Shown here piece by piece: positions 24,424 to 32,615 of a DNA stretch of 64,000 nt; the first letter of the stretch is position 1; every line of letters begins with the position of its first letter. The notes under the pieces are model-generated. The model ran no database searches and had not been told where the DNA came from. It saw only the letters and a program-made list of their open reading frames with translations. The stretch comes from Actinomycetales bacterium (GTDB lineage: Bacteria; Actinomycetota; Actinomycetes; Actinomycetales; Dermatophilaceae): assembly GCA_016710645.1 (NCBI GenBank), contig JADJVI010000050.1, positions 62,001 through 126,000 of the forward strand. Direction: 5' to 3'. The position numbers were made by a program, and so were the translations under genes.

Positions 24424-25200
24424 ATGACTCACCCCCTCGATGCGCTCCTCGCCGGCATGGCATCGCCTGACCCTGCCGTGCGCGATGGCTGGGCCTACCA
24501 AGAGTTGGCCGAGGGGATCGAGTCGGGTCGGCTCGCCGCACACCACCACACCATCCGGTCCACCGCACTCGCGAACCTGCGATCGACGGAGGTCCAGGCC
24601 CGAACGTTCGCGCCGCTGATCCTGGCCTGGTTGCTCGAGGCAGGCGACCGCGACCGGAATGCGTTCGACGCCGTCGCGCGCTGGTACCCGCAAGAGCAGG
24701 ACACCCGCGGCTACGACTCGGAATTGGGGTGGCTGCACGCCGTTGCCCACGGGGCCGACTACCTGGGCGCCGCTGCCCGGGTCGGCCTCGCGCAGCCAGC
24801 CGACGTGCTCGACGTCCTGGCGGCCAGGCTGTTGGCTCCCGGAGAGGCTTGGGTCGACCAAGAACCCGCTCGAGTCGCGCACGCCGCCCTTGAGGCCTTA
24901 CGCCGTTGCTCGGCAGACCCTTCGGTATGCCGGGCAGAGACCTCGTGGCTGGACACCATCGACCAGGCATTGACGGCATGGGAGGCGTCAGCTCCGGAGG
25001 GGCGGCCACCGATGTGGCTCGGCAACGTCTACGCCACCGTCACCACGCTCCATGTCGCCATCGCCTGCAACGATCACGTGGACCACACCGACCATGCCGG
25101 TCTTTCGGTGGTCACGGCCGTCCAAGCCAAACTCGCTGCGGTCGCCCAGCGGATGACGCCATGGCTCTTCACCCGCCAGGAACCGCAGCCTGCACCGTAG
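24424..25200 (+). CDS. DUF2785 family protein
   Basis: A 258-residue soluble helical protein. The segment LGWLHAVAHGADYLGAAARV (about residues 101-120) is characteristic of DUF2785, whose biochemical role is not established. No signal peptide or membrane helix is present. A TAGCAT box lies eight bases before the ATG and no ribosome-binding site is seen, so the mRNA leader is at most a few bases. It stands alone between the methyltransferase and the VapBC module. Confidence 0.75.
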   Translation: MTHPLDALLAGMASPDPAVRDGWAYQELAEGIESGRLAAHHHTIRSTALANLRSTEVQARTFAPLILAWLLEAGDRDRNAFDAVARWYPQEQDTRGYDSELGWLHAVAHGADYLGAAARVGLAQPADVLDVLAARLLAPGEAWVDQEPARVAHAALEALRRCSADPSVCRAETSWLDTIDQALTAWEASAPEGRPPMWLGNVYATVTTLHVAIACNDHVDHTDHAGLSVVTAVQAKLAAVAQRMTPWLFTRQEPQPAP

Positions 25201-25268
25201 TGAGCGCTTGTCCGTATGTGTGGCGCTAGCAGCCTGACACCGAGCCCGGCGGCCACTGGCCCCGTTGA

Positions 25269-25676
25269 CTAAGGCACGAGGTGAATGGGCGACCCGTCAT
25301 CGAATCGCAGGATGCCGAAGTGGCGACGGTCCAGGCTCACGATGGTTCGGGTGCGGTACGCCTGGGCCAGCACGACGCAGGAGGCGTCCGTCAGACCGAT
25401 CGGCACGTCCGCATACCTCTTGACCACACGAGTCGCCTGGACGAGTCGCTCGCGCTCCATGGTGGCCAACTCCCACGCGCCTGCGCCCAACTCGGCGAGC
25501 ACCGCCTGCTGCGCCTGTATGCCGTGTCGGCTCAGCACCAGGTAGTCGAGCTCGGCCAGGACGTAAGGCGACACGACGAGCAGCTCATCGCTGGACTCGA
25601 TGGCCGCCGACACGGCCTTATGCGCCGGCTCACTGGCGTCGAAATAGGCCAGCAAGGCGCTGGTGTCGACGATCAC
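25269..25676 (-). CDS. vapC: VapC-type PIN-domain toxin
   Basis: A 135-residue PIN ribonuclease with the acidic active-site residues visible: Asp4 in IVDTSALLAYFD, Glu42 in VLAELDYL, Asp97 in LTDASCVVLAQ, and Asp115 in SLDRRHF. VapC proteins cleave specific RNAs and are held inactive by VapB. The ATG overlaps the stop of the antitoxin gene by four bases (ATGA at 25673-25676), so translation is coupled. Intact and of family length; the target RNA is unknown. Confidence 0.9.
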   Translation of the reverse strand: MIVDTSALLAYFDASEPAHKAVSAAIESSDELLVVSPYVLAELDYLVLSRHGIQAQQAVLAELGAGAWELATMERERLVQATRVVKRYADVPIGLTDASCVVLAQAYRTRTIVSLDRRHFGILRFDDGSPIHLVP

Positions 25677-25885
25677 TGGCCGAAGCCCTCCGCCAGGAGT
25701 TCGTCGACTCGGTCGGCGATCGGTTCGCGGCCGTGGAACAGGGCGCCCCGCGGCTCAATCCGGGTCTTGACCAGGGTGCTGCGCAGCGCATCACGCACCA
25801 CTTCCGCCTCCGACACACCCCGTCGTCGCGCCTCGACCTCGACGGCACGCTTGATGTCGTCGGGCAGGTACAGGGTGGTCTTCAT
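25673..25885 (-). CDS. vapB: VapB-type ribbon-helix-helix antitoxin
   Basis: A 70-residue antitoxin with an N-terminal ribbon-helix-helix (KTTLYLPDDIKRAVEVEARRRGVSEAEVVRDAL, residues 2-34 in segments) and a C-terminal toxin-binding tail. It would repress the operon together with VapC. A GGTACC-containing AT-rich stretch (25886-25900) directly precedes the start and probably holds both the promoter and the operator. Confidence 0.88.
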   Translation of the reverse strand: MKTTLYLPDDIKRAVEVEARRRGVSEAEVVRDALRSTLVKTRIEPRGALFHGREPIADRVDELLAEGFGQ

Positions 25886-25963
25886 GCCTTATATGGTACC
25901 TGCGGTGGTAGACCTCCGCGCTGAACCCCCGCGATGTGCGGGCGCCCGTTGCCATGAGGGGAT

Positions 25964-25977
25964 CGTTACATGTAACG
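25964..25977 (+). promoter_or_regulatory. Palindromic operator of mazEF
   Basis: Perfect 14-bp palindrome CGTTACATGTAACG. The -10-like TAACGT (25973-25978) overlaps its right half and ends seven bases before the mazE ATG, so a bound MazE dimer would block the promoter. Confidence 0.65.
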
Positions 25978-25985
25978 TGATCAAC

Positions 25986-26189
25986 ATGGCCGTACGGCAC
26001 AGAGTGAGTGCATACCGCGAGCGGATGCGTGCTCAGGGTTTGCGCCCGGTGCAGATCTGGGTGCCTGATGTGCGCTCGCCTGAATTCGCCGCGGAAGCCC
26101 ACCGCCAGTCTGTGCTTGTCGCGTCGTCTGCGAGCGCCATTGAGGATATGGACTTCGTCGAAGCCGTCTCCGAAGACTGGGCCGAATGA
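25986..26189 (+). CDS. mazE: MazE-type antitoxin (DUF3018-like)
   Basis: A 67-residue antitoxin. The N-terminal VRHRVSAYRERMRAQGLRPV is a basic DNA-binding region, and the C-terminal half contains an acidic toxin-binding tail (MDFVEAVSEDWAE). It lies directly before mazF with an ATGA overlap. Length, order and downstream partner support the call more than any single motif. Autorepression at the palindrome upstream is inferred. Confidence 0.82.
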   Translation: MAVRHRVSAYRERMRAQGLRPVQIWVPDVRSPEFAAEAHRQSVLVASSASAIEDMDFVEAVSEDWAE

Positions 26190-26512
26190 GGCGCGGTGAC
26201 ATCGTCACCGTTGCCGGTGGCGTCTACGCGAGCAAGCCTCGTCCGGCTTTGGTGGTCCAGGACGATCGGTTCGATGCCACAGATTCACTCACCGTATGTC
26301 CCCTCACGACGACCGACGTGGAAGCCCCCTTGCTCCGCGTCGCAGTTCCCGCCAACGCCGAGACTGGCCTGAGCCAAGACTCCTACGTGATGGTCGACAA
26401 GATCACAACCGTCCGTCGGAGTAATGCCCACGCCGTGCTTGGACGACTCGACGGAACCACACTCGTGGCGTTCGAACGTCGAATTCTCGTTTTCCTCGGC
26501 TTCGGAGCCTGA
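26186..26512 (+). CDS. mazF: MazF/PemK-type endoribonuclease toxin
   Basis: A 108-residue MazF. The beginning MRRGDIVTVAGG and the following segment KPRPALVVQDD carry the conserved Arg and strand pattern of the SH3-like MazF barrel. The middle contains VCPLTTTD, and the conserved Ser/Thr-containing segment SYVMVDKITTVRR follows. MazF cleaves single-stranded RNA at short recognition words. Complete and coupled to mazE. The region lacks the iterated octamer, consistent with horizontal acquisition. Confidence 0.9.
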   Translation: MRRGDIVTVAGGVYASKPRPALVVQDDRFDATDSLTVCPLTTTDVEAPLLRVAVPANAETGLSQDSYVMVDKITTVRRSNAHAVLGRLDGTTLVAFERRILVFLGFGA

Positions 26513-26519
26513 CATCAAG

Positions 26520-26779
26520 GAGGCCGGCGCAGGTGGTGACCGGCCGTATCGGGAGCTTCACCCACTGCCGGTAGCCCCTCGTGCGGCCGAGTTCGAGCCG
26601 GTTGAGGAGGAACTGGATCAGGGTGAGCGGGGCGAAGGTGCGGTTCCACGCAGCCGGTAGCAGTTCACGCGGCGGAGCACGCCAGCAGCGCGGTTGCGGT
26701 CCCCTACGTCCATTCCGCGGTGGGCGAGCAGCTCGGCCTGCTGGTTGTACGTCCGGTACGCCTTCACCTCATCGAGCAT
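26520..26779 (-). pseudogene. Abi-type (Abi_2) abortive-infection protein remnant
   Basis: On the minus strand, 26779-26647 encodes an N-terminal Abi_2 pattern (YRTYNQQAELLAHRGM, then VLRRVNCYRL). Immediately after, in a shifted frame, comes a C-terminal Abi-like piece (WNRTFAPLTLIQFLLNRLEL). About 200 residues of the middle are missing, so the gene has an internal deletion plus a frame change. Abi_2 proteins abort phage infection by RNA-related or unknown means. The span 26780-26962 holds no recognisable gene. Confidence 0.5.
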
Positions 26780-26962
26780 GAGGCGAGCCTCGAGAAAGTG
26801 AAGACCGGCCCTGGACCTGTCGCAGCAGGCGGAACCGGTCGTGATCCACCAAGGCTAGCGCGGCACGGAAGGGCACGGTTCGGAGGGAGGTGTCGGTGCC
26901 ATTGCTCAGCCCTGCGCCTCCCGGGCCGGGTTATCCTCGTTCTTGTTGGTGGTCATGGGGAG

Positions 26963-27304
26963 TTACGTCTTGTCGTGTGCTGATCCGCCAACTTCGTCTT
27001 CGACATGCTCGACACCAGGCACGGGTTCTTCCTGGCTGACCCACTGTGTGAGGGCGGCGATCGGCGTGCGCAAGGCGAGCCCGCACTCGGTCAAGACATA
27101 CGCCCTCGTGTTGTGACGAAGAGGCAGCCGATAGAGGACACCGGCGGCTTCGAGCTCGCGCAACCTGACGGCCAGCATGTTCGTACCGAGGCCCAGATCG
27201 CGCTGCAAGTCGCCGTAGCGTTGCGGACCATCGAGCAGCCGCTCCACGATGAGTAGTGCCCACCGTGCTCCGACGATCTCGAGCGCCGCGGACAGGTCGG
27301 TCAC
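26963..27304 (-). CDS. HxlR family transcriptional regulator
   Basis: A 113-residue winged helix-turn-helix protein of the HxlR/MarR-like family (RWALLIVERLLDGPQRYGDLQRDL, then LAVRLRELEAAGVLYR). It lacks the usual N-terminal cysteine used for redox or quinone sensing, so its signal is unclear. Its ATG overlaps the stop of the VOC-family gene by four bases; the two form an operon. The inverted repeat at 27715-27733 before the operon is the likely autoregulatory site. Confidence 0.85.
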   Translation of the reverse strand: MTDLSAALEIVGARWALLIVERLLDGPQRYGDLQRDLGLGTNMLAVRLRELEAAGVLYRLPLRHNTRAYVLTECGLALRTPIAALTQWVSQEEPVPGVEHVEDEVGGSAHDKT

Positions 27305-27705
27305 GGCGCCGGGTCGGGATCCGGCTTCATCCAGTACGGCGAGTAGTGGTATCCGTCGAGATCGTCGAACTGGCGCTGATACATGAACGGGTAGTCGTCG
27401 GTGTCACCGATCCGCCCACCCGCCGCCGCGGCGCGCTCGACGAGGGCATCCACGGCCTCGCGGCTATCGCAGTCGAAGGAGACGGTCACCTTCGAGGGGG
27501 TGTCCGGCCCGCCGATCAGGTCCTCGGTGCCGCCCACGCTCGCGTACATCTCGCGGCTCCCGAGCATGACGTACTGCTCCAGGGCGATCGAGAAGCACGA
27601 CACGTTGTGGTCGGACATCTCAGGGTTCAGCGTCCAGCCAAGGGCGGTGTAGAACTCGGTGGCTCGGTCGACGCTCTCGACCGGACATGTGATGAAGAGG
27701 CTCAT
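27301..27705 (-). CDS. VOC (glyoxalase/bleomycin-resistance) family protein
   Basis: A 134-residue vicinal-oxygen-chelate protein of the PhnB/YdhR-like type, with paired beta-alpha-beta-beta-beta modules and the ending FDDLDGYHYSPYWM. Possible functions include electrophile detoxification or antibiotic sequestration; the metal ligands are not all conserved. The start at 27705 (MSLFITCPVES) is the first residue of the fold; the frame upstream to 27810 crosses the operator. It is the first gene of a two-gene operon with an HxlR regulator. Confidence 0.82.
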   Translation of the reverse strand: MSLFITCPVESVDRATEFYTALGWTLNPEMSDHNVSCFSIALEQYVMLGSREMYASVGGTEDLIGGPDTPSKVTVSFDCDSREAVDALVERAAAAGGRIGDTDDYPFMYQRQFDDLDGYHYSPYWMKPDPDPAP

Positions 27706-27714
27706 GACCGGTGA

Positions 27715-27733
27715 CACTTTCAAAATGAAAGTG
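27715..27733 (-). promoter_or_regulatory. Operator of the VOC-HxlR operon
   Basis: Inverted repeat CACTTTC-N5-GAAAGTG, AT-rich within G+C-rich DNA and ten bases before the VOC start codon. A TTGTCA (-35-like) lies just upstream on the minus strand. The rest of the 27706-27930 gap shows CTCTCA repeats and no gene. Confidence 0.6.
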
Positions 27734-27930
27734 CCTTGACAAGGCCCGTGCTCGGCGTGGGCTTGGGCCTGGGTATCGGTAAGCCGCGTCGTCAGTGAAC
27801 CGGCGGGCATGCGACCTCGTCGGCGTCGGGGTACGCACTCTCAAATGGCCGTCCAGACGAGCCTCTACTCTCACCGACTCTCAAAGCCCTCGTCCAACTT
27901 TCATCTTCCGACGCGGCCGGCATCAACGCG

Positions 27931-29112
27931 CTAGTCGGAGTGGGTGCGCAGGTAGCGGCCGAAGTGGGGGACAGTGAAGGCGATCTGGCCGCGCTCCCCC
28001 GAATAGATCAGCCCCTTCTTCATCAACGAGTCGCGCGCTGGCGACAGCGACTGCGGGCGCTTACCCAGGCTCGCTGCGACCGCTGAGGTTGCCACGGAGT
28101 CGGCATCGCCCGACCCGGCGTCGGCCATCGCCCGGAGGTACTCCCGCTCCGCCGGCGTCGCCCGTTCATAGCGCGACCCGAAGAACCCGACCGCCAACTC
28201 CCCCTCGGCCTCGGGCGCCGCAATAGCCACGTCGTCAGCAGAGATCTCCGGCCCAACCGCGTTGTCCCACACCGCTTTCCCGTATGCCTGCACGAAGTAG
28301 GGGTAGCCGGCGGTCACGGCATACATCGCCTCTAGTGCGTCCGCACTCCAGGAGGCACCCTCTTCCGCAGCCGGCGCCTCCAACGCCACTCGCGCCGCCG
28401 CCTCGTCGAGCCGGTCGATCCGCGAATAGCGGAACAGCCTCTCCGAGTATGACTTTGACGCCGACAGCACGGCGGGCAGATGCGGCAGCCCAGCCCCCAC
28501 GATGACCACCGGCAGCCCTGTCTGCGAGATCTCGTGCGCCGCCGCGCACAGTGCCGACACGTCAGCGGCACCGAGGTCTTGCATTTCGTCGATGAAGATC
28601 GCGACCCCCGAACCACGGTCGGCCGCCAACCCGCCGATGTCGGTGAGCACTTCGAGCAGGTCGATCTCGATGTCACCCGAGTCGGCCCGTCCGGTGACCG
28701 CGGGCGCGTCGATGCCGGGGTTCCAGCGATCACGCACCGACGAGGTCGGCCCACGCTGCGCAAACGCCTTGAGCACCCCCAACACATGCTCCACCTCGTC
28801 CGGCCGCGGATGCCCCAGCTCGCGCACCGCCATGTGCAGCGCCGCCGCCAACGGCCGCCGCAGCGACTGATCGGGCCGCGCCTCCAATTTGCCTGTGCCC
28901 CAATGGGCTCTGACGGCCGCCGACCGTAATGCGTTGAGCAGCACCGTCTTTCCCACGCCACGCAATCCGGTCAACACGACCGACCGCTCCGGACGCCCCC
29001 GAGACACCCGCTCCAGGGTCACGTCGAAGGCGTGCAACTGCTCGTCGCGGCCGGCCAGCTCGGGCGGACGCTGCCCCGCGCCAGGGGCATAGGGGTTCCG
29101 GATCGGGTCCAC
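27931..29112 (-). CDS. AAA+ ATPase with C-terminal winged helix
   Basis: A 393-residue ATPase of the AAA_16 / archaeal-ATPase (MNS-related) type. Walker A is GLRGVGKT (about residues 49-56), Walker B VAIFIDEMQDL (about 171-181), sensor-1 region VVIVGAGLP (about 200). A helical lid follows, and a winged-helix domain forms the C-terminus (about 310-390). Such proteins act as NTP-dependent switches in signalling or defence; the partner is unknown. The GTG at 29112 follows a TACAGT box by six bases, a leaderless start. It lies next to toxin-antitoxin modules. Confidence 0.82.
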   Translation of the reverse strand: MDPIRNPYAPGAGQRPPELAGRDEQLHAFDVTLERVSRGRPERSVVLTGLRGVGKTVLLNALRSAAVRAHWGTGKLEARPDQSLRRPLAAALHMAVRELGHPRPDEVEHVLGVLKAFAQRGPTSSVRDRWNPGIDAPAVTGRADSGDIEIDLLEVLTDIGGLAADRGSGVAIFIDEMQDLGAADVSALCAAAHEISQTGLPVVIVGAGLPHLPAVLSASKSYSERLFRYSRIDRLDEAAARVALEAPAAEEGASWSADALEAMYAVTAGYPYFVQAYGKAVWDNAVGPEISADDVAIAAPEAEGELAVGFFGSRYERATPAEREYLRAMADAGSGDADSVATSAVAASLGKRPQSLSPARDSLMKKGLIYSGERGQIAFTVPHFGRYLRTHSD

Positions 29113-29118
29113 GATTGG

Positions 29119-29124
29119 ACTGTA
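29119..29124 (-). promoter_or_regulatory. Leaderless -10 box of the AAA+ ATPase gene
   Basis: TACAGT on the minus strand, six bases upstream of the GTG start at 29112. Confidence 0.55.
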
Positions 29125-29189
29125 TGCCGCTCTCTAGCAAGAATCCGATATTGACGGATACTTCGGTATGCCGTGTCCCGCCCCGACGC

Positions 29190-30413
29190 TCAGCCGCCCA
29201 TGTGGCGGCGCCGGCCGCGGGTGTGCACCGCCACCTTGGCCGCGAGGGTGGCGTAGAAGGCCGGGTCGTGCAGATAGCTCATGTGATTGGCGATGAGGGT
29301 GCCGTCGTAGGCGAAGTCGCTGTCGTGCGCGCCTGGCACGCGCCCCTCGGTCGGGAAGCTCAGCACGTCACTGGACGACCAGGCGTTCCAGAAGTAGCCC
29401 ACCGTGTCATCGGCAAACGGCCGCGCGTCGGGATCGGTCGCCTCCAGGAACACCCCGAGCTCGACGAAGAACCCGACCTGACCACCCGATGCACACCAAA
29501 AGTCCACTCGCACACCGGGATCGAAGGCCGTCAGGGTGTCATAGACCAGCTGACCACCCATGCTGTGCGTGAGCACGACCAGCGGCTCACCCACCTTGCC
29601 CGCAGCTGCCGCCTCGTGCAGCCCGTCGACCACCCGCTCGATGATCGGCCCCGGCGCTCCCGGCCGCCCGCGTCCGTCGAGATAGCGCAAGATGTCGCCG
29701 ACGAAGATCGGCAGGATTCCCGCAAAGGGCCGCCGCACCCCACCCATCGCGCGGCGAATTCCCTTGCGCCCCTGGGCAACCAGGTCGGTCCGCACCGGCC
29801 GGATCACCCGCCCGAGCGCCGGGTCCTCCTGCCGCAACCGCTCCCGCACGAGATCGTCGACGAAGGCCCGCTGTCGCCGCGGCGACCGCGCCGCCAGTTG
29901 CGACCGTAGCGCGCTCTCCCCCACGACATCCCACACCGCGCGCACGACCGCAGCCCATTGCGTCGGCGGCAGCGCCTCGAAGAGCTCGCGCTGTAGCGCC
30001 TCCCCCAGCTCGGCCGGGGTGAGTGCCGCGAGATTGGGCACGTCGTCAAGAGCAACAGGCAGCGGGTATGCCGTGTCGCCGGCTTCCAGCCCCGCCTCCA
30101 GTCCTGCGTCCACATCGGAATCGGCGTCGGCCACCTCGACACCGGCGTCGACCTCAAGGCCCGCATCGACGGTGAGACCCGGCGTCACCGCAGCCGCCAG
30201 CGGCACCCGGGGACGCATCCCGAGGTCGCCCCAGTAGACCCGCACGATGGCCACGCCATCGGGGTCGGCGGGCCGCACTACGGGCGCGACGTGCTCGCGC
30301 AACATCGCCTCGACGACCGGCCAATTGGCTTCGCGGGCAAAGCGTTCCACCATAGGAAACTGCGGGTCGTCCTCGTCCCGAGTGGCGACGCCGTGGACAA
30401 AGACGATCGCCAT
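29190..30413 (-). CDS. Alpha/beta-hydrolase-fold protein
   Basis: A 407-residue protein beginning IVFVHGVATRD (oxyanion strand-loop with His-Gly) and carrying the nucleophile elbow LTHSMGGQ (about residues 281-288, Ser284), as in PGAP1-like lipases/esterases. A late His (NHMSYLHD, about 378) could complete the triad. Residues 77-115 are an acidic low-complexity insertion (VDAGLEVDAG repeats) and residues 120-260 a helical cap. No signal peptide is present, so it acts in the cytoplasm or at the membrane. It starts one base upstream of pdxY's stop region boundary, so the two are probably co-transcribed. Substrate unknown. Confidence 0.72.
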   Translation of the reverse strand: MAIVFVHGVATRDEDDPQFPMVERFAREANWPVVEAMLREHVAPVVRPADPDGVAIVRVYWGDLGMRPRVPLAAAVTPGLTVDAGLEVDAGVEVADADSDVDAGLEAGLEAGDTAYPLPVALDDVPNLAALTPAELGEALQRELFEALPPTQWAAVVRAVWDVVGESALRSQLAARSPRRQRAFVDDLVRERLRQEDPALGRVIRPVRTDLVAQGRKGIRRAMGGVRRPFAGILPIFVGDILRYLDGRGRPGAPGPIIERVVDGLHEAAAAGKVGEPLVVLTHSMGGQLVYDTLTAFDPGVRVDFWCASGGQVGFFVELGVFLEATDPDARPFADDTVGYFWNAWSSSDVLSFPTEGRVPGAHDSDFAYDGTLIANHMSYLHDPAFYATLAAKVAVHTRGRRRHMGG

Positions 30414-30414
30414 G

Positions 30415-31278
30415 TCAGCTCAGTTCGGTGGGGCTCAGTTCGGTCACAGCAAAGGCCTCGTCGGGGTGGGCGATCGACTCTTGCTCGGCCACCAACCGCA
30501 TCTCCCCGAACCCGCCCCGGTGAGTGGCTTCCAGCACGGCATACATGGTCGCGGCCGTGCGCGAGAGTGCGACCCGGGGGCCGTCGGTGAGGAAGTGCGC
30601 GAGGAAGATCGCGGCCGTCGCGTCGCCGCCGCCGCGGACGATCATGTCGAGCATGGGGGTCGTGACGATCCACGCGCCCTCGTCGCTCACGCAGGCCATC
30701 TGGATCGAGCCTGCTGGCGTCGCGTCGGTCAGCACCGACGTCACGAGCACCGTCGAGGGGCCGCCCGCGCGCACCCGAGAAACAGCTTCGAGCAGATCCG
30801 CCTCACTGCGCACGGTCATCCCGGACAGGTAGTCGAGCTCGAACTGGTTGGGCGTGAGGATGTCGGCCTGCGGCCTGACCGAGTCGCGCAGGTATTCCGG
30901 AATGCCTTCTCGCACAAAGAATCCGCGCCCGACGTCACCCATGACCGGGTCACAGCAATAGATCGCCTTCGGGTTGGCTTCCTTGACCCGCGCTACGGCA
31001 TCCAGGACCACCGCCCCCATCGGCTCGGCGCCCAGATAGCCCGAGAGCACCGCGTCGATCGACGGGAAGACGCCGCGCTCCTGCACCCCCAGCACCACCT
31101 CGGCCACATCGGCCGGTGCCACGAGCGGCCCACGGGTCGCGCCATAGCCGGTGTGGTTGGAGAACGTCACGGTGAGCACGGGATAGACGTCGTGCCCGAG
31201 CCGCTGCAGCGGGAACACCGCCGCAGAGTTGCCGGCGTGTCCGAAAGCGACGTGCGACTGGATCGACAGAATCTTCAT
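30415..31278 (-). CDS. pdxY: Pyridoxal kinase
   Basis: A 287-residue kinase of the PdxY/PdxK family that phosphorylates pyridoxal (and related vitamers) in the salvage pathway of pyridoxal 5'-phosphate. Visible signatures are SIQSHVAFGHAGN at the N-terminus, NHTGYGATRG (about 42), DPVMGDVGRGFFV (about 112-124), TPNQFELDYLSG (about 143) and the GGGDATAAIFLAH anion-hole region, where the usual catalytic Asp-of-GxGD is retained. Length is typical. The downstream hydrolase gene begins two bases after its stop. Confidence 0.92.
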   Translation of the reverse strand: MKILSIQSHVAFGHAGNSAAVFPLQRLGHDVYPVLTVTFSNHTGYGATRGPLVAPADVAEVVLGVQERGVFPSIDAVLSGYLGAEPMGAVVLDAVARVKEANPKAIYCCDPVMGDVGRGFFVREGIPEYLRDSVRPQADILTPNQFELDYLSGMTVRSEADLLEAVSRVRAGGPSTVLVTSVLTDATPAGSIQMACVSDEGAWIVTTPMLDMIVRGGGDATAAIFLAHFLTDGPRVALSRTAATMYAVLEATHRGGFGEMRLVAEQESIAHPDEAFAVTELSPTELS

Positions 31279-31334
31279 GCTCGGCTCCCGGCTCGGGCGG
31301 CTGGTGGGTGGTGGGTGGTTGGTCAGCGTCCGGA

Positions 31335-31688
31335 TCAGTCGGTGGCAACGGGGCGGCCGCCGGACTTCCAGCCGCGCATCCCGCCGCGCAGCACCGCGGC
31401 ATCGACACCGTTCTCCCGCAGGTATGCCGTGGCGCGCAGTTGCTTGGTGCCGCCACCGCAGCTCACCGCGAGCGGCTTGCCGAGGGATGCCGCCAGCGCC
31501 CGCACCTCATCCAGGCGGGACGCGAGCTGACCCACGGGGATGCTCAGGGCTCCGGGCGCGTGGCCGGCCCGATAGTCGGCGGCATCCCGCACGTCGACGA
31601 TGAGCGCATCGTCGGGCAGGTCGACGGGGTCGACCCTCGGGAGGTCAGCGGCGGCTTCGGGCGGCAGCGATGCGGGCACAGCGTCCAT
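31335..31688 (-). CDS. Single-domain rhodanese-like protein
   Basis: A 117-residue rhodanese domain (ALIVDVRDAADYRAGHAPGALSIP, seen in segments) with an active-site Cys77 in the loop SCGGGTKQ. The short loop is of the thiosulfate-sulfurtransferase class rather than the seven-residue Cdc25 type. It transfers sulfane sulfur; the acceptor is unknown. The ATG at 31688 is the first before the domain and lies six bases after a GAAGAT box on the minus strand. An upstream in-frame extension to 31862 overlaps the Fpg/Nei gene and is rejected. Confidence 0.85.
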   Translation of the reverse strand: MDAVPASLPPEAAADLPRVDPVDLPDDALIVDVRDAADYRAGHAPGALSIPVGQLASRLDEVRALAASLGKPLAVSCGGGTKQLRATAYLRENGVDAAVLRGGMRGWKSGGRPVATD

Positions 31689-31735
31689 ACCCTCATCTTC
31701 GCACCGCGACTGCTCCTGTTCGCGCGGTCCGGAGG

Positions 31736-32596
31736 TCACTTGAGCAAGCGGGACATCCGGCGGTCGGCGAGCGGCTTGCCGCCGGTCTGGCAGGTCGCGC
31801 AGTACTGCAGTGACGAGTCGGCGAACGACACCTCCCGCACCACGTCGCCGCACTCGGGGCACGGCATACCGGTCCGCCCGTGCACCCGCATCCCGGCGCG
31901 CTTGGCGTCCTTCAACTCCGCAGCGGGCTTGCCCGACGCGGCGGCGACGGCACTGCGCAGGGTGGTGAGGAGCGCGGCATACAGGCGTGAAATGGCTTCC
32001 GGCGGAAGGGAACCCGCGACGGCGAAAGGCGACAGTCGCGCGACGTGCAGGACTTCATCGGAGTAGGCATTGCCGACTCCGGCGAGCCACGACTGGTCGC
32101 GCAGCAGTCCCTTGATCTGGGTGCGCCGCCCGGCGAGCAATCCGGCCAAGTCCGCCTCGGAGAAGCCCTCCGCCAAGGGGTCGGGTCCGAGTCGGGCGAT
32201 GCCCGGCACCTCCTGCACATCCCGGACCAGGTATGCCGCGAGCGACTTCTTCGTGCCGGCCTCGGTGAGGTCGAAACCGGACCCGTCCGACAGCCGCACC
32301 CGCAGCGCGATCGGGCTCTTGCCGGGGCGAATCACCGTGGTGGGCAAGGCATCCGAGAACCGCAACCACCCAGCCCGGGCCAGATGAAAGACCAGATGTA
32401 TGCCGTCCACGTCGACATCGAGGAACTTGCCGTGCCTGGCCACCCCGTCGATGGGCGCACCGACGAGGGCCGACGGCGGCGGGTCGTAGGTCTTGAGCAC
32501 CGAGATCGAGCCGAGCTCGACTCCGACGACCGCCAGCCCGACGATGCGCTCGGCGAGGAAGTCGACGAGGGCCTGCACCTCGGGCAGCTCCGGCAT
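31736..32596 (-). CDS. Fpg/Nei family DNA glycosylase
   Basis: A 286-residue base-excision-repair glycosylase/AP lyase. The mature N-terminus PELPEV supplies the catalytic Pro2 and Glu3 after Met removal. The H2TH region contains GLLRDQSWLAGVGNAYSDEVL, and a C-terminal zinc finger has CPECGD...YCATCQTGG with four cysteines. The lesion-recognition loop (HLARAGWLRF) differs from the HLGMSGR of classical MutM, indicating the divergent actinobacterial Nei-like branch, so substrate preference is uncertain. The upstream phosphatase gene ends 20 bases before its start. Confidence 0.9.
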   Translation of the reverse strand: MPELPEVQALVDFLAERIVGLAVVGVELGSISVLKTYDPPPSALVGAPIDGVARHGKFLDVDVDGIHLVFHLARAGWLRFSDALPTTVIRPGKSPIALRVRLSDGSGFDLTEAGTKKSLAAYLVRDVQEVPGIARLGPDPLAEGFSEADLAGLLAGRRTQIKGLLRDQSWLAGVGNAYSDEVLHVARLSPFAVAGSLPPEAISRLYAALLTTLRSAVAAASGKPAAELKDAKRAGMRVHGRTGMPCPECGDVVREVSFADSSLQYCATCQTGGKPLADRRMSRLLK

Positions 32597-32615
32597 CCGG
32601 GATCACCCCCGCCGA

